DNA of 14,099 bases, taken from NCBI GenBank assembly GCA_030667645.1, contig DAOUVM010000018.1, positions 1-14,099 on the forward strand, given 5' to 3'. The DNA comes from Ardenticatenales bacterium (lineage in GTDB: Bacteria > Chloroflexota > Anaerolineae > Promineifilales > UBA4811). The position numbers and the translations under genes are program-made. This document shows, in pieces, positions 1 to 7,093 of this stretch. Below the pieces are notes generated by a model that was given only the letters and a program-made list of their open reading frames with translations, searched no databases and was not told the DNA's origin. Every line of letters starts with the position of its first letter. Within the stretch, counting starts at the first letter, position 1.

Positions 1-930
1 AGCGGCAGCAGCCAGGTCTTCCAGCCGGCCGTTGGTACAGGCGCCGATGAACGCCTGGTCAACGTGGGTCCCGGTCAACTGCGAGAGAGGCACGACGTTG
101 TCGACCGAGTGCGGCCGGGCAATCATCGGCTCGATCGTGGTCGCGTCGTAGACCAGCTCAACCGCATAGCGAGCGTCGGCGTCCGGATAGATGGGACGAT
201 ACGCTCGTTGGGCGCGTCCCTCGAGATAGTCAAACACCACCTCATCGGGCGGCAGGTAGCTATTCTTGGCCCCCATCTCGGCCATCAGATTGGGCAAGGT
301 GGCCCGGCTGCTGAGGTCCAACGCCTGGATCGCCTCGCCCTGCCATTCCACTGACATGTACAGCGCCCCATCAGCCCCCATATCGCCGATGACTCTGAGC
401 GCCAGGTCCTTGGACATGACTCCCTCTGGCAGCCGGCCGGTGACGGTGATCCTTAGGCTCTCGGGCACGCGCAGCCAGATTTTCCCGGTGGCCCAGATGG
501 ACGCCATCTCGGAGCGGCCGATGCCAGCCCCAAAAGCGCCCATGACTCCAGCATGCGGGGTGTGACTATCCGAGCCCAGCACCACCTCTCCCGGCAGCGA
601 GAGCCCCTTTTCCACCAGGATCTGGTGGCAAATGCCCTCCCCGACGTCGTGAAAGTACTGCACCCCTTGCTCCTTGACCATCTCGCGGATAATGCGGTGG
701 TTCTCGGCGTGCTTGGTGGTGGGCGCAGGGGTGGCATGATCCAGCACGATGGCGATGATCTCCGGCTGGGCGAAACGGGGGACGCCGATCTTTTTGAAAA
801 TGCCATAGATCGGCGCGGCGTTGTCATGACTCAACGCCGTGTCCGGGCTGATCTCCACAATCTGCCCCGGTACTACCTTGTCCAGGCCGGCCTTGCGGCC
901 CAGCACCTTCTCGGCAAATGTCTGTCCCAT
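1..930 (-). CDS. LeuC/aconitase-type dehydratase large subunit (3'-truncated by window edge)
   Basis: The first 310 codons of an aconitase-superfamily large subunit of the compact LeuC/HacA type (about 420 residues when whole) are present; the gene runs off the left edge. I translated it by hand from the ATG at 930, which has GGAG seven bases upstream. Family signatures are LDHATPAP (residues 63-70), GSDSHTPHAG (119-128) and GACTNGRLEDL (296-306). C298 in the last motif is the first of three cysteines that hold the catalytic [4Fe-4S] cluster; the other two should lie beyond the edge. The family interconverts 2- and 3-hydroxy-acids through an enoic acid, e.g. isopropylmalate, homocitrate or citrate. 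LeuC-type enzymes need a separate swivel subunit, expected next to the left. Sequence alone cannot choose between isopropylmalate, homoaconitate and citrate-like substrates. The neighbouring citryl-CoA-lyase and CoA-ligase genes favour a tricarboxylate or methyl/homo analogue over leucine synthesis. Confidence 0.9.
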   Translation of the reverse strand, partial: MGQTFAEKVLGRKAGLDKVVPGQIVEISPDTALSHDNAAPIYGIFKKIGVPRFAQPEIIAIVLDHATPAPTTKHAENHRIIREMVKEQGVQYFHDVGEGICHQILVEKGLSLPGEVVLGSDSHTPHAGVMGAFGAGIGRSEMASIWATGKIWLRVPESLRITVTGRLPEGVMSKDLALRVIGDMGADGALYMSVEWQGEAIQALDLSSRATLPNLMAEMGAKNSYLPPDEVVFDYLEGRAQRAYRPIYPDADARYAVELVYDATTIEPMIARPHSVDNVVPLSQLTGTHVDQAFIGACTNGRLEDLAAAA

Positions 931-968
931 AGGAATGCTCCGCGTCCGCACTCTGGAACCGGCGATCT

Positions 969-995
969 GGGGGACCGGAAAGCGGCCGATCCCCC
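969..995 (-). other. Hairpin between the HD gene and the aconitase-type gene
   Basis: GGGGGACCGG (969-978) and CCGATCCCCC (986-995) form a 10-bp stem with a 7-base loop. In the minus-strand transcript nine pairs are Watson-Crick and one is a G-U wobble. No U-run follows, so it is not a standard intrinsic terminator. It may mark mRNA processing or tune expression between the two genes. Confidence 0.55.
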
Positions 996-1005
996 TGACC
1001 GCGGG

Positions 1006-1545
1006 TTATTTGAACTTGACCAACTCGAAATCGGTGAAATCCATGTGGTGGAAAATGATCGACTCTGGCCGGCGCTTGAACTTGTCCCCCTCCCAAGCGT
1101 GGGTCGCGACGACGTGCATCACCCCTTTCGGCAGGTCGTGTTTCCAACAATAGCCGACGGCCGACCACGGATGGCGCAGGTACTGGTACATCTCGCTGAA
1201 CTCGATACCGCCTTCCGGCCGTTTTTTGAACTCGAGTAACTTGCCCACATCCGCCAACAGCGCCCCGGCCACCAGGTGATCGTGGTTGATCCGGTCCTCA
1301 ATCCGATCGCCGTAAGCTTCCCGCAGTATCTTTTCGGTGGCGATGCAGAGCTTGGCCACGGTGCGGACGTGTTCAATAAAGGTCACGTCGACATCATCGG
1401 CGAGCAGAGTAAAAGGGATGGCATTGACCTCTTCGGCCGTCCAGCCTCCTGCCTCCATCGCCTCTTCCCAGATGAGCGCGGTCTTTTCACGGAGATCCAG
1501 GTCGCGGATCTCGTTGATCTCGGGTAATAGCGCCTTTACGTCCAC
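1006..1545 (-). CDS. HD-domain protein with a degenerate HD pair
   Basis: The 179-residue protein starts at GTG 1545, fixed by a very strong AGGAGG six bases upstream. It has the layout of a small HD phosphohydrolase: H59 (EHVRTV), the segment LLADVGK where the family normally has LLHDxGK (A98-D99), H125 (RHPWSA), H149 (ATHAWEGD) and an HHMDF segment (H166, H167, D169). The metal-binding histidine of the HD dyad is therefore alanine, while the other expected ligands look present. I read GCG GAT directly from the DNA. HD proteins usually hydrolyse nucleotides or phosphoesters; with this change it may bind one metal, act on another substrate, or serve as a regulator or scaffold. It lies between the citryl-CoA-lyase-type and aconitase-type genes and is presumably co-transcribed with them. 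Its specific role is unknown. Confidence 0.8.
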   Translation of the reverse strand: MDVKALLPEINEIRDLDLREKTALIWEEAMEAGGWTAEEVNAIPFTLLADDVDVTFIEHVRTVAKLCIATEKILREAYGDRIEDRINHDHLVAGALLADVGKLLEFKKRPEGGIEFSEMYQYLRHPWSAVGYCWKHDLPKGVMHVVATHAWEGDKFKRRPESIIFHHMDFTDFELVKFK

Positions 1546-1748
1546 TCTCTCCTCCTAATAGGTCGATTTGCACGGACTATATGACAAAACCGGATTCCAA
1601 GTTTGGATTTCTCAAACTCTGTGTCAACAGTGAACACCGGCCGGATTCGAGTGTCCAGAAAGCTGGCCGGAATCCTCAATCGGATACCATTCTCTCTCGT
1701 CCAATTCTCAAGTTCCCGATGCAGCAACTCGGCCACACGAGAATCCAC
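1536..1748 (-). CDS. Possible 70-residue protein filling the lyase-HD gap
   Basis: A GTG-started frame opens two bases after the stop of the citryl-CoA-lyase-type gene and closes with TAA ten bases inside the start of the HD gene. AGGA lies five bases before the GTG. The spacing and overlap are what an operon gene would show. Against it, third-position GC looks clearly lower than in the neighbours, no family is recognisable, and the stretch also contains a nested inverted repeat (1643-1675). The peptide is charged, begins with a helix-like segment (VAELLHRELENW), and has no signal peptide or membrane segment. It could equally be untranslated spacer. Confidence 0.25.
   Translation of the reverse strand: MDSRVAELLHRELENWTRENGIRLRIPASFLDTRIRPVFTVDTEFEKSKLGIRFCHIVRANRPIRRREWT
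1643..1675 (-). other. Nested inverted repeat in the lyase-HD spacer
   Basis: An outer pair GGATTC (1643-1648) / GAATCC (1670-1675) encloses an inner pair CCAG (1655-1658) / CTGG (1663-1666) with a 4-base loop. The stems are short and separated by unpaired bases. Apart from this and the possible 70-residue frame, I see no promoter of consensus quality in 1546-1750. Confidence 0.3.
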
Positions 1749-1750
1749 TG

Positions 1751-2536
1751 CTATCCTGGAATCTGTCTATCGGGAGGCCCGTCGTATTCGTGGTCTGTGG
1801 GGTGAATCCGGCGCATCGGCCGCATTCTACTCTTCTCCTCGTGGATGTGAGCCATCAGCCCCGGTACGCGGGCCATGATAAAGAATCCGTTGGCCAACTC
1901 GCGAGGCATCTTGAGGTCCACCAAAAGCGCGGCAATCGCTCCATCCACGTTGATGGGCAAGCTCCTGCCTGTCTTTTCCATCAACTCGGCAGCGAGCGCC
2001 TTGAGCAGAGATACTCCCTCGCCGGCGAGCTCCAACTCTTCAGCCAGAGCGAAAAGCCGCCGGGTGCGCGGGTCATCGGTATGAATCCGATGCCCCAGGC
2101 CGGGAATGCGCTTCTTTTCCGCACGGAACTCGTCGATCATCTCGGCCGCTGTTTCCGGGATGCTCTTCCCGCTGGCGGCCGCTCGCTCCAGGCCATCCTG
2201 CAGGATGCCCATGCACCCATGAATAGCGCCGCCGTGGAACTCGTTGATGCTCAGAATACCGGCCGCGATCGCAGCGTTCAACGGAGCGCCAGTGCTGGCG
2301 GCCGTTCGTGCCGCCAGTGCGCTCGGCGGCGTCGCGCCGTGGTCAATCGAGCAGACAAGCATTGCGTCCATCAGCTTGCCCACGTTCGCCGACGGCAAAT
2401 CCCCCGTGAGCGCCAGGTAGACAACTTGCCCGAAACTCACGTTCCCCATCAGTTCGTCAACCCTGTATCCACGCAAGCGCAGTTCGTTGGCCTTGACGTT
2501 GGTAATCCCTGTTGTCCAATGCAGATTGCTCATCAT
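1751..2536 (-). CDS. Citryl-CoA lyase-type citrate-synthase-fold protein
   Basis: At 261 residues this is much shorter than citrate synthase (about 370-430) and matches the stand-alone citryl-CoA lyase size. It keeps the citrate-synthase active-site triad: H106 in HGGAIHG, H149 in GLGHRIH and D198 in PINVDGA, plus an IDHG segment (64-67) and RVPGLMAHIHEE near the C terminus, typical of CoA/citrate binding. The family cleaves citryl-CoA to acetyl-CoA and oxaloacetate, or runs related Claisen chemistry, in the cytoplasm. Two adjacent ATGs (2536 and 2533) fit the AGGAG site (spacers 4 and 7), so the start is uncertain by one codon. The CoA-ligase pair immediately upstream supplies the activation step that such a lyase needs. 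A shortened citrate or 2-methylcitrate synthase cannot be excluded. Confidence 0.85.
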   Translation of the reverse strand: MMSNLHWTTGITNVKANELRLRGYRVDELMGNVSFGQVVYLALTGDLPSANVGKLMDAMLVCSIDHGATPPSALAARTAASTGAPLNAAIAAGILSINEFHGGAIHGCMGILQDGLERAAASGKSIPETAAEMIDEFRAEKKRIPGLGHRIHTDDPRTRRLFALAEELELAGEGVSLLKALAAELMEKTGRSLPINVDGAIAALLVDLKMPRELANGFFIMARVPGLMAHIHEEKSRMRPMRRIHPTDHEYDGPPDRQIPG

Positions 2537-2576
2537 CGCTCTCCTAATGGCGAGTTCGGTAGATTTCTGGACCGGA

Positions 2577-2604
2577 GGATCGGATTCTCACATTCTGCCG
2601 ATCC
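2577..2604 (-). other. Hairpin between ligase alpha-subunit and lyase genes
   Basis: GGATCGG (2577-2583) and CCGATCC (2598-2604) are a perfect 7-bp inverted repeat around a 14-base loop, in the 89-base spacer upstream of the lyase gene. No U-run follows. It could be a processing or stability element, or chance. Confidence 0.35.
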
Positions 2605-2625
2605 GCGAACCACTCTGATCCCTCC

Positions 2626-3534
2626 CTACAACACTCCCATATCCTGCAGGATCTCCTTGGTCCGATGGGGCAACTCGCTGAACGAGTCAACCACGTGGCC
2701 GCCAGCCTCTCTCAGCGCCCCCACCTTGCCGGCGTGGGTGCCCCGATTCCCCTCGACAATGGCGCCCGCATGGCTAAAGCGAGTGCCACTCTTGGCCGCT
2801 TTGCCGCCAACGAACGCAATGAGCGGCTTTGTGAACTGGCCGCTGGCGATCAACTCAGCCACCCTCTCCTCCTGGGTGGTACCGATCTCGCCAAACATCA
2901 CCACCGCCTTGGTTTCCGGGTCTTGCTCATAGAGCTTGACCACCTCTGGATGGGGCAGGCCCACGACCGCATCCCCGCCGACGTGGACCAAAGTGGTCGC
3001 ACCAATCCCTTCCTGGGCCAAATAGTATGCCATGGAAGAAGTGATGCCCCCGCTCCGGGAGGTGATGCCGACCGGTCCCTGGAAGAACCATTCTCGGGCG
3101 CTGGCAGCGCGGCCGCCCATCATTCCCAGCACGGCCTTGTCGGGACTGAGCACGCCCAGGGTGTTGGGGCCCACAAAATGAGCGCCCCGATCCCTGGCCA
3201 GCGCCGCAATGCTCAACACGTCATAGATCGGCACCCGGTCCGGCACGATTACCAGCAGCTTGACCCCCGCCTCAATCGCCTCCATCGCCGCACTCTTGAC
3301 CAGCGGTGCGGGGATAAACAGCACGCTCACGTCAATCGAACCCAACTCTTCCCAGGCTTCCTGTACGGTATCATACACCGGCACGCCGATCACCTGTTGC
3401 CCCCCCTTGCCTGGCGTCACACCGCCCACCACGTTGGTGCCATAATTCTTCATCAACTCGGCCCGGATCATTCCTTCCCGGCCGGTGATTCCCTGGACAA
3501 TCACTCGCTTGGTTTGATCTATCAATATCGACAT
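2626..3534 (-). CDS. Succinyl-CoA synthetase-like alpha subunit (acyl-CoA ligase, ADP/NDP-forming)
   Basis: The 302-residue protein matches the SucD family over its full length (about 290-300). The Rossmann CoA-binding domain carries GITGREG (15-21) and VGGVTPGKGG (36-45). The phospho-histidine is H255 in the SHAGAI motif, followed by the family's Gly-Thr segment. With the beta subunit it would form an acyl phosphate and then a CoA thioester, via phosphorylated H255. The ATG at 3534 is preceded by a modest GGTGA. It lies 79 bases after the beta-subunit gene and 89 before the citryl-CoA-lyase-type gene. That context makes citrate or a citrate analogue (citryl-CoA synthetase activity) a better guess than succinate. 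Substrate specificity cannot be read from sequence alone. Confidence 0.9.
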   Translation of the reverse strand: MSILIDQTKRVIVQGITGREGMIRAELMKNYGTNVVGGVTPGKGGQQVIGVPVYDTVQEAWEELGSIDVSVLFIPAPLVKSAAMEAIEAGVKLLVIVPDRVPIYDVLSIAALARDRGAHFVGPNTLGVLSPDKAVLGMMGGRAASAREWFFQGPVGITSRSGGITSSMAYYLAQEGIGATTLVHVGGDAVVGLPHPEVVKLYEQDPETKAVVMFGEIGTTQEERVAELIASGQFTKPLIAFVGGKAAKSGTRFSHAGAIVEGNRGTHAGKVGALREAGGHVVDSFSELPHRTKEILQDMGVL

Positions 3535-3613
3535 GGTTTCACCCGTACTCTCGCTGGAAAACAGGGGACTCGGGAATCAAAGATTCGAGCCCAGTGCCTC
3601 TTCTGCCGGTCTA

Positions 3614-5167
3614 TCAGTGTCCTAGCCTATCCCGGTACTCGTCCAACCCTTCGATGGGCAGATCAACAAAGCCACCGCGATTGCCATGAAAATAGCATTC
3701 AACATCGCAGGCCAGACATTCTATGCAGCGCCCTTTCTTGGCCTCTTCAGGAGTGACGTTGAGCACCGGTAGACCCTCGTCGTTCAGGCTCAGTATCTTG
3801 CGCGCACACGCCTCGATGCACACTCTGGTTTCACACTCGGAGCAGCGGGCGTGGTCCAGCGTCACGCTGCCCCCGGTCACGGTCTCAAAGCGGTATGGCT
3901 TGACCACCGGCGGGCGGACTCGACCGGCCGGCGTCTCGGCCGGCGCCCGGTATCCCTCAATGAGCGCATCCAGCCGGCCGGCGCAGAAATCGGGTGAATC
4001 GTCCTTTCGGTACCCTTCCACCGGGGCCGGGATGATGCCATTGACCCGCTCCAGAATCTCCACTGCCTCGTCTTCGGCGTTGCCGCCCAGTCGGATGACG
4101 GCCGGGACGGTCAGCGGTTCTTCCAGGAAGGCCTTGACCAGCCCACGAGCAGAGTGGAATTGTTCCTGGCTGGCGACGCCCGAGCCGGAGCCAAAGTAGC
4201 CATCAAGCCCGGGCTGGGAGAGGATGATCTTGGCGGCACGGTACACCTTGCTGGCCGGCGGGTTGCCGCTGGTATCCACAAAGTTGGCCAGCTTGTATCC
4301 ACGCTGCAGCACGGCATCCATGGTCATCATGCTGCCCCCGCCTCCAGCGCCATGAAATCCAACGACCTTTTCCCCCTCTTGGCGGTCCTCGTGCAACTGC
4401 AGGAAAAAGAAGGTGCCCCGATAGTCATTCGCCTCGACCGCATAAGCAATGCGCTCCAGTTCGGTGGGCGGCCGGTCCATCTCCCGCGCAATCTCAATTC
4501 CCAGCTCTTTGTGGCGAAAGATGGCATAGTCGTCGACCGTGACGCGGCAGTCGGCTGCCAGCAACCGGCCGTCGGCCGTAAGAGCGAGCGGGTTGATCTC
4601 GGCCGCGCGGGCCTCGGTGTCCCTCGCCGTATGCCAGAGCCGCACCAGCGTCCCGGCCAGCTTGTTGAGCAGCTTGCCCTTGATTCCGGCTCGCCGGGCC
4701 AGGTCGCGCGCCTGATAGTCCTGCAGGCCGCGCACGACATCAATGGTCGTCCGGGCAACCTTGTCGGGGTGCTCGACCGCTATCTCCTCAATCCCCGAGC
4801 CGCCGATGCTGCTAAAGATCATCATCGGCGCCTGGCTGACGTCGTCCACAATGATTCCGGCGTAAAACTCGCGCTCAATCTGAATCTGTTCCTCCACCAG
4901 CACCCAATCGACGGTGAAATTCTTGACCCGGCGGCCGAGCATTCCCCTCGCTGCAGCGGCCGCCTCGTCGGGCGTAGCCGCCTTTTTGATGCCCCCCATG
5001 CCGGCCCGGCCAGTTACCCAGGCCTGCATCTTGACCATCACCGGCGCGCCGATATCCTCAGCTATCGCGTGGGCCTCCTCTGGAGTGGCAGCCGCCCGGC
5101 CGCGAGGCACCGGGATTCTGTGCTGCGCCAGCAACGCCTTTCCCTGAAACTCATGTAATCGTGCCAT
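3614..5167 (-). CDS. Succinyl-CoA synthetase-like beta subunit fused to a C-terminal [4Fe-4S] ferredoxin domain
   Basis: Start chosen at ATG 5167 (MARLHEFQGK, the canonical SucC-type beginning) with GGAG upstream; the frame stays open to 5260, but that extension has no family resemblance. The 517-residue product has an ATP-grasp domain (about 1-220), then the CoA-ligase domain with GAGGGGSM (273-280), ANFVDTSGNP (294-303) and VIRLGGNAED (357-366), ending near 400. Ordinary SucC ends there at about 390 residues. Here a linker leads to a ferredoxin-like module with eight cysteines: C442, C445, C450, C454 (C-x2-C-x4-C-x3-C) and C481, C484, C487, C491 (C-x2-C-x2-C-x3-C), enough for two [4Fe-4S] clusters. 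There is no frameshift, so the fusion is real in this sequence. The module could give redox or oxygen control, dock an oxidoreductase, or be structural. It pairs with the alpha subunit just downstream. Confidence 0.9.
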   Translation of the reverse strand: MARLHEFQGKALLAQHRIPVPRGRAAATPEEAHAIAEDIGAPVMVKMQAWVTGRAGMGGIKKAATPDEAAAAARGMLGRRVKNFTVDWVLVEEQIQIEREFYAGIIVDDVSQAPMMIFSSIGGSGIEEIAVEHPDKVARTTIDVVRGLQDYQARDLARRAGIKGKLLNKLAGTLVRLWHTARDTEARAAEINPLALTADGRLLAADCRVTVDDYAIFRHKELGIEIAREMDRPPTELERIAYAVEANDYRGTFFFLQLHEDRQEGEKVVGFHGAGGGGSMMTMDAVLQRGYKLANFVDTSGNPPASKVYRAAKIILSQPGLDGYFGSGSGVASQEQFHSARGLVKAFLEEPLTVPAVIRLGGNAEDEAVEILERVNGIIPAPVEGYRKDDSPDFCAGRLDALIEGYRAPAETPAGRVRPPVVKPYRFETVTGGSVTLDHARCSECETRVCIEACARKILSLNDEGLPVLNVTPEEAKKGRCIECLACDVECYFHGNRGGFVDLPIEGLDEYRDRLGH

Positions 5168-5391
5168 AGGTACTTCTCCGAGTTCGATAAATGGGGGAAA
5201 CTGATGCGCGATTCGATGAAATGGCCAAATCCCTGCCGACCAAACGCCTGCTAGACCCAATCATTCTATCCGGGCAAGGCCGGGTTGCATCCGGCAAAGG
5301 TCATCAAAACCCGGTGACGAAAGGCAGGAACCTGGAGGGGCCGCTCCATGCAAGGTGCCCGAATAAGCGCTGGTGAATCGTCCTCTTTCTC
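5168..5391 (-). other. Non-coding spacer upstream of the ferredoxin-fused ligase gene
   Basis: This 224-base gap separates the aconitase-X small subunit from the ligase gene. It holds a GGAG site next to the ligase start, and imperfect short repeats CCGGGCAAGG and CCGGCAAAGG. No consensus promoter, terminator or convincing small gene was found. A TAGAAT on the minus strand lacks a matching -35 box. Confidence 0.5.
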
Positions 5392-5787
5392 CTATTCTGC
5401 TGTCTTCCTGACCTCCACCGTCGGCCCCTCTACCTCCACCCAGTCGCCGGTGGTGATCCGGGACAGGTCCAGCCGGTCCAGCATCGGGATGTCGCTGATG
5501 ATTGCTCCGACGGCGACAATCGTTTCGCTTTCCGCGTTCAGAATGGCAGCCGGTGCGGCGCCGACCTTCTTCATCCAGTAGATAGTATAACTTCCCACCG
5601 TGCTCCCCTTGCCGGTAGGAAAGCAAAGAACCGTCCCGGTCACGCACTCTCCCTCCAACGGGTGCCCCTTTTCAGTGATCACACCCGTATCCGGGTCCAC
5701 CCCGCCGAGAAAGCCAATCGGCTCCGAGCTGACCAGGGCGCGTCCAGCAGCCGTTCCTCGTTTGATGACGCGGCCGGTTAATTCCAC
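5392..5787 (-). CDS. Aconitase-X small subunit (DUF126 swivel domain)
   Basis: This 131-residue protein is the swivelling small subunit of the aconitase-X family. It shows PIGFLGGVDPDTGVI (23-37) and the glycine/serine-rich PTGKGSTVGSY (57-67) that typifies DUF126 and contributes active-site residues. It begins with GTG directly after the TAG of the large subunit (zero gap), with GGAGG five bases upstream, so the pair is translationally coupled. In this family the two parts form either a phosphomevalonate dehydratase (archaeal-type mevalonate pathway) or a cis-3-hydroxyproline dehydratase; others remain uncharacterised. No other mevalonate-pathway gene or proline-metabolism gene is visible in the window. 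Confidence 0.92.
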   Translation of the reverse strand: MELTGRVIKRGTAAGRALVSSEPIGFLGGVDPDTGVITEKGHPLEGECVTGTVLCFPTGKGSTVGSYTIYWMKKVGAAPAAILNAESETIVAVGAIISDIPMLDRLDLSRITTGDWVEVEGPTVEVRKTAE

Positions 5788-7053
5788 CTAGGCCTCCCAG
5801 CGCCCCGTCAACATCGCGCGCTGCAATTGCCCCCAGCTCCCGTAGCGAACAGCCATCCCCAGATACGAGGGAGCGTAGCACGCCCCCTTGGCGCTCTCGG
5901 TAGCCATCGTCTGGTACCGGCCGCTTACGGGAGCCACCACCACACAGGTATCCGCCACCACCTCGCCGCCGGCCGCTTCTATGGTCGCCACGTAACCCGC
6001 GTCTTTTGCCTGGGCGCGCACATGCCGGCTTGTCGTGATCCAGACATCCGGCAAGAATCGCTTGCCCTCCGCAAAGGCGGCTAATCGCGCCACCTGCGAC
6101 AGAGAAGCATGCGGGCAACCCAACCAGACCAAATCGATCTCTGTTGTCGCGCCCCCTTGGGACAGAGCCTCGTAGCCCGATTCAAGACTGTCGATGACCA
6201 CAGTGGTGTGATCCGGCCGGAGCATGTCGCCGGCGCACGCCTCAGGTGTGACCCCTCTGATGTGATAGAGCGCCACCGCTCCGCTGGCGGCCATCGCCGC
6301 GCCGAGAGCTTTGAGCTTTTCGGTCAGGGAACTGGCAAAGGGCGATTCATCAGACCGGGAGATCAACTCGGATTCCCCGGCCGTCCGGTTGCCCAGATCG
6401 CCAAAGAACGGCACCCCGTTCTGTACCTGCTTGCCTACCAGGTAGCCTAGCGCCCCCCAGTCAGCCACCTCTTCCACCGAGCATTTGACCTTGACCTCGA
6501 CGCTGCTCAGTCGATTCTCCTCGCAGTGCAATCCATACTTGGCGGTCCGGCCGCTGATGGCGGCCGCCAGGGCGCTCGGACCCCCCTCACGATTGGTGCG
6601 GGCTCCCAGGGCGGAATTGGCAAAACTGACGGCCGAGGACTCGGCCCACGCCAGGTGTGCACCCGGGGAAGGAACTTGGCCCATATGGTAGGGCGTGCAG
6701 GTGCAGGTAGCGTCGATTCCCATCGCGGCAAAGGCCTCTATGACCTGGAGCTGCAGACCGGCAAAATCTCTATCAAAGCCCAACTCCTTCCATCGGCGCA
6801 GGTCCATCCCGGCCGGGTTAAGACAGGTCGGCACGCGGACCCGCGCGCCCTCCTGCGCCCACTCGTGCAAGAACTCTAGCCCGGCGCGGCCGAGGTTCTT
6901 GTAGCTCACCCCGGCTACCTGGACGCTCTCCACCGGGACGAGCTCTTTAGCCCCATAGATCCGACCCAGCGCAACGACGATCTCCATCGCTCTCTGCACG
7001 CCGGGGCCATGCTCACCGGCGAGCATGGATCGCTCAATAGGAGTTAGCCTCAC
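5788..7053 (-). CDS. Aconitase-X catalytic large subunit (DUF521)
   Basis: The 421-residue protein aligns by eye with the whole aconitase-X catalytic domain, from MRLTPIERSMLAGEHG (family N terminus) through VPVESVQVAGVSY (39-51). Cysteines at the positions expected for the iron-sulfur cluster occur in CTCTPYH (117-123), GCPHAS (312-317) and ADTC (367-370). The GTG at 7053 is preceded by GGGAG at six bases and gives the family N terminus. The family dehydrates beta-hydroxy-acids such as mevalonate 5-phosphate or cis-3-hydroxyproline. Here it lies with a CoA ligase, a citryl-CoA-lyase-type protein and a second, conventional aconitase-type protein, suggesting a carboxylic-acid pathway. It starts 40 bases after the upp stop, so it is probably read from the upp promoter. 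Confidence 0.93.
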   Translation of the reverse strand: MRLTPIERSMLAGEHGPGVQRAMEIVVALGRIYGAKELVPVESVQVAGVSYKNLGRAGLEFLHEWAQEGARVRVPTCLNPAGMDLRRWKELGFDRDFAGLQLQVIEAFAAMGIDATCTCTPYHMGQVPSPGAHLAWAESSAVSFANSALGARTNREGGPSALAAAISGRTAKYGLHCEENRLSSVEVKVKCSVEEVADWGALGYLVGKQVQNGVPFFGDLGNRTAGESELISRSDESPFASSLTEKLKALGAAMAASGAVALYHIRGVTPEACAGDMLRPDHTTVVIDSLESGYEALSQGGATTEIDLVWLGCPHASLSQVARLAAFAEGKRFLPDVWITTSRHVRAQAKDAGYVATIEAAGGEVVADTCVVVAPVSGRYQTMATESAKGACYAPSYLGMAVRYGSWGQLQRAMLTGRWEA

Positions 7054-7093
7054 ACTCCACTCCCGGTTCCGTTAGTCACAGGAAGATCCAGCG

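Noticed and set aside
453..1239. Open frames at 453-827 (minus) and 553-1239 (plus) in the aconitase-type and HD region
   Set aside because: They overlap the correctly framed LeuC-type gene (1-930), which I translated by hand with clear family motifs, and show no recognisable domain.
1599..1627. Possible minus-strand promoter with TTGACA (complement at 1622-1627) before the HD gene
   Set aside because: The best -10 at 17 bases is CAAACT, only three of six matches. The nearby TATAGT has no -35 partner.
1790..5158. Three long plus-strand open frames (1790-2932, 2665-3756, 4154-5158) opposite the ligase and lyase genes
   Set aside because: They are antisense shadows of well-conserved minus-strand genes, have no family resemblance, and cross gene boundaries. 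GC-rich codon bias explains their length.
1751..5167. Classical ATP-citrate lyase (AclA/AclB)
   Set aside because: The lyase-fold protein is a separate 261-residue gene, not fused to the SucD-like subunit, so the two-step synthetase-plus-lyase arrangement fits better.
7054..7093. Terminator between upp and the aconitase-X gene
   Set aside because: The 40-base gap has no stem followed by a U-run on the minus strand, so read-through is expected.
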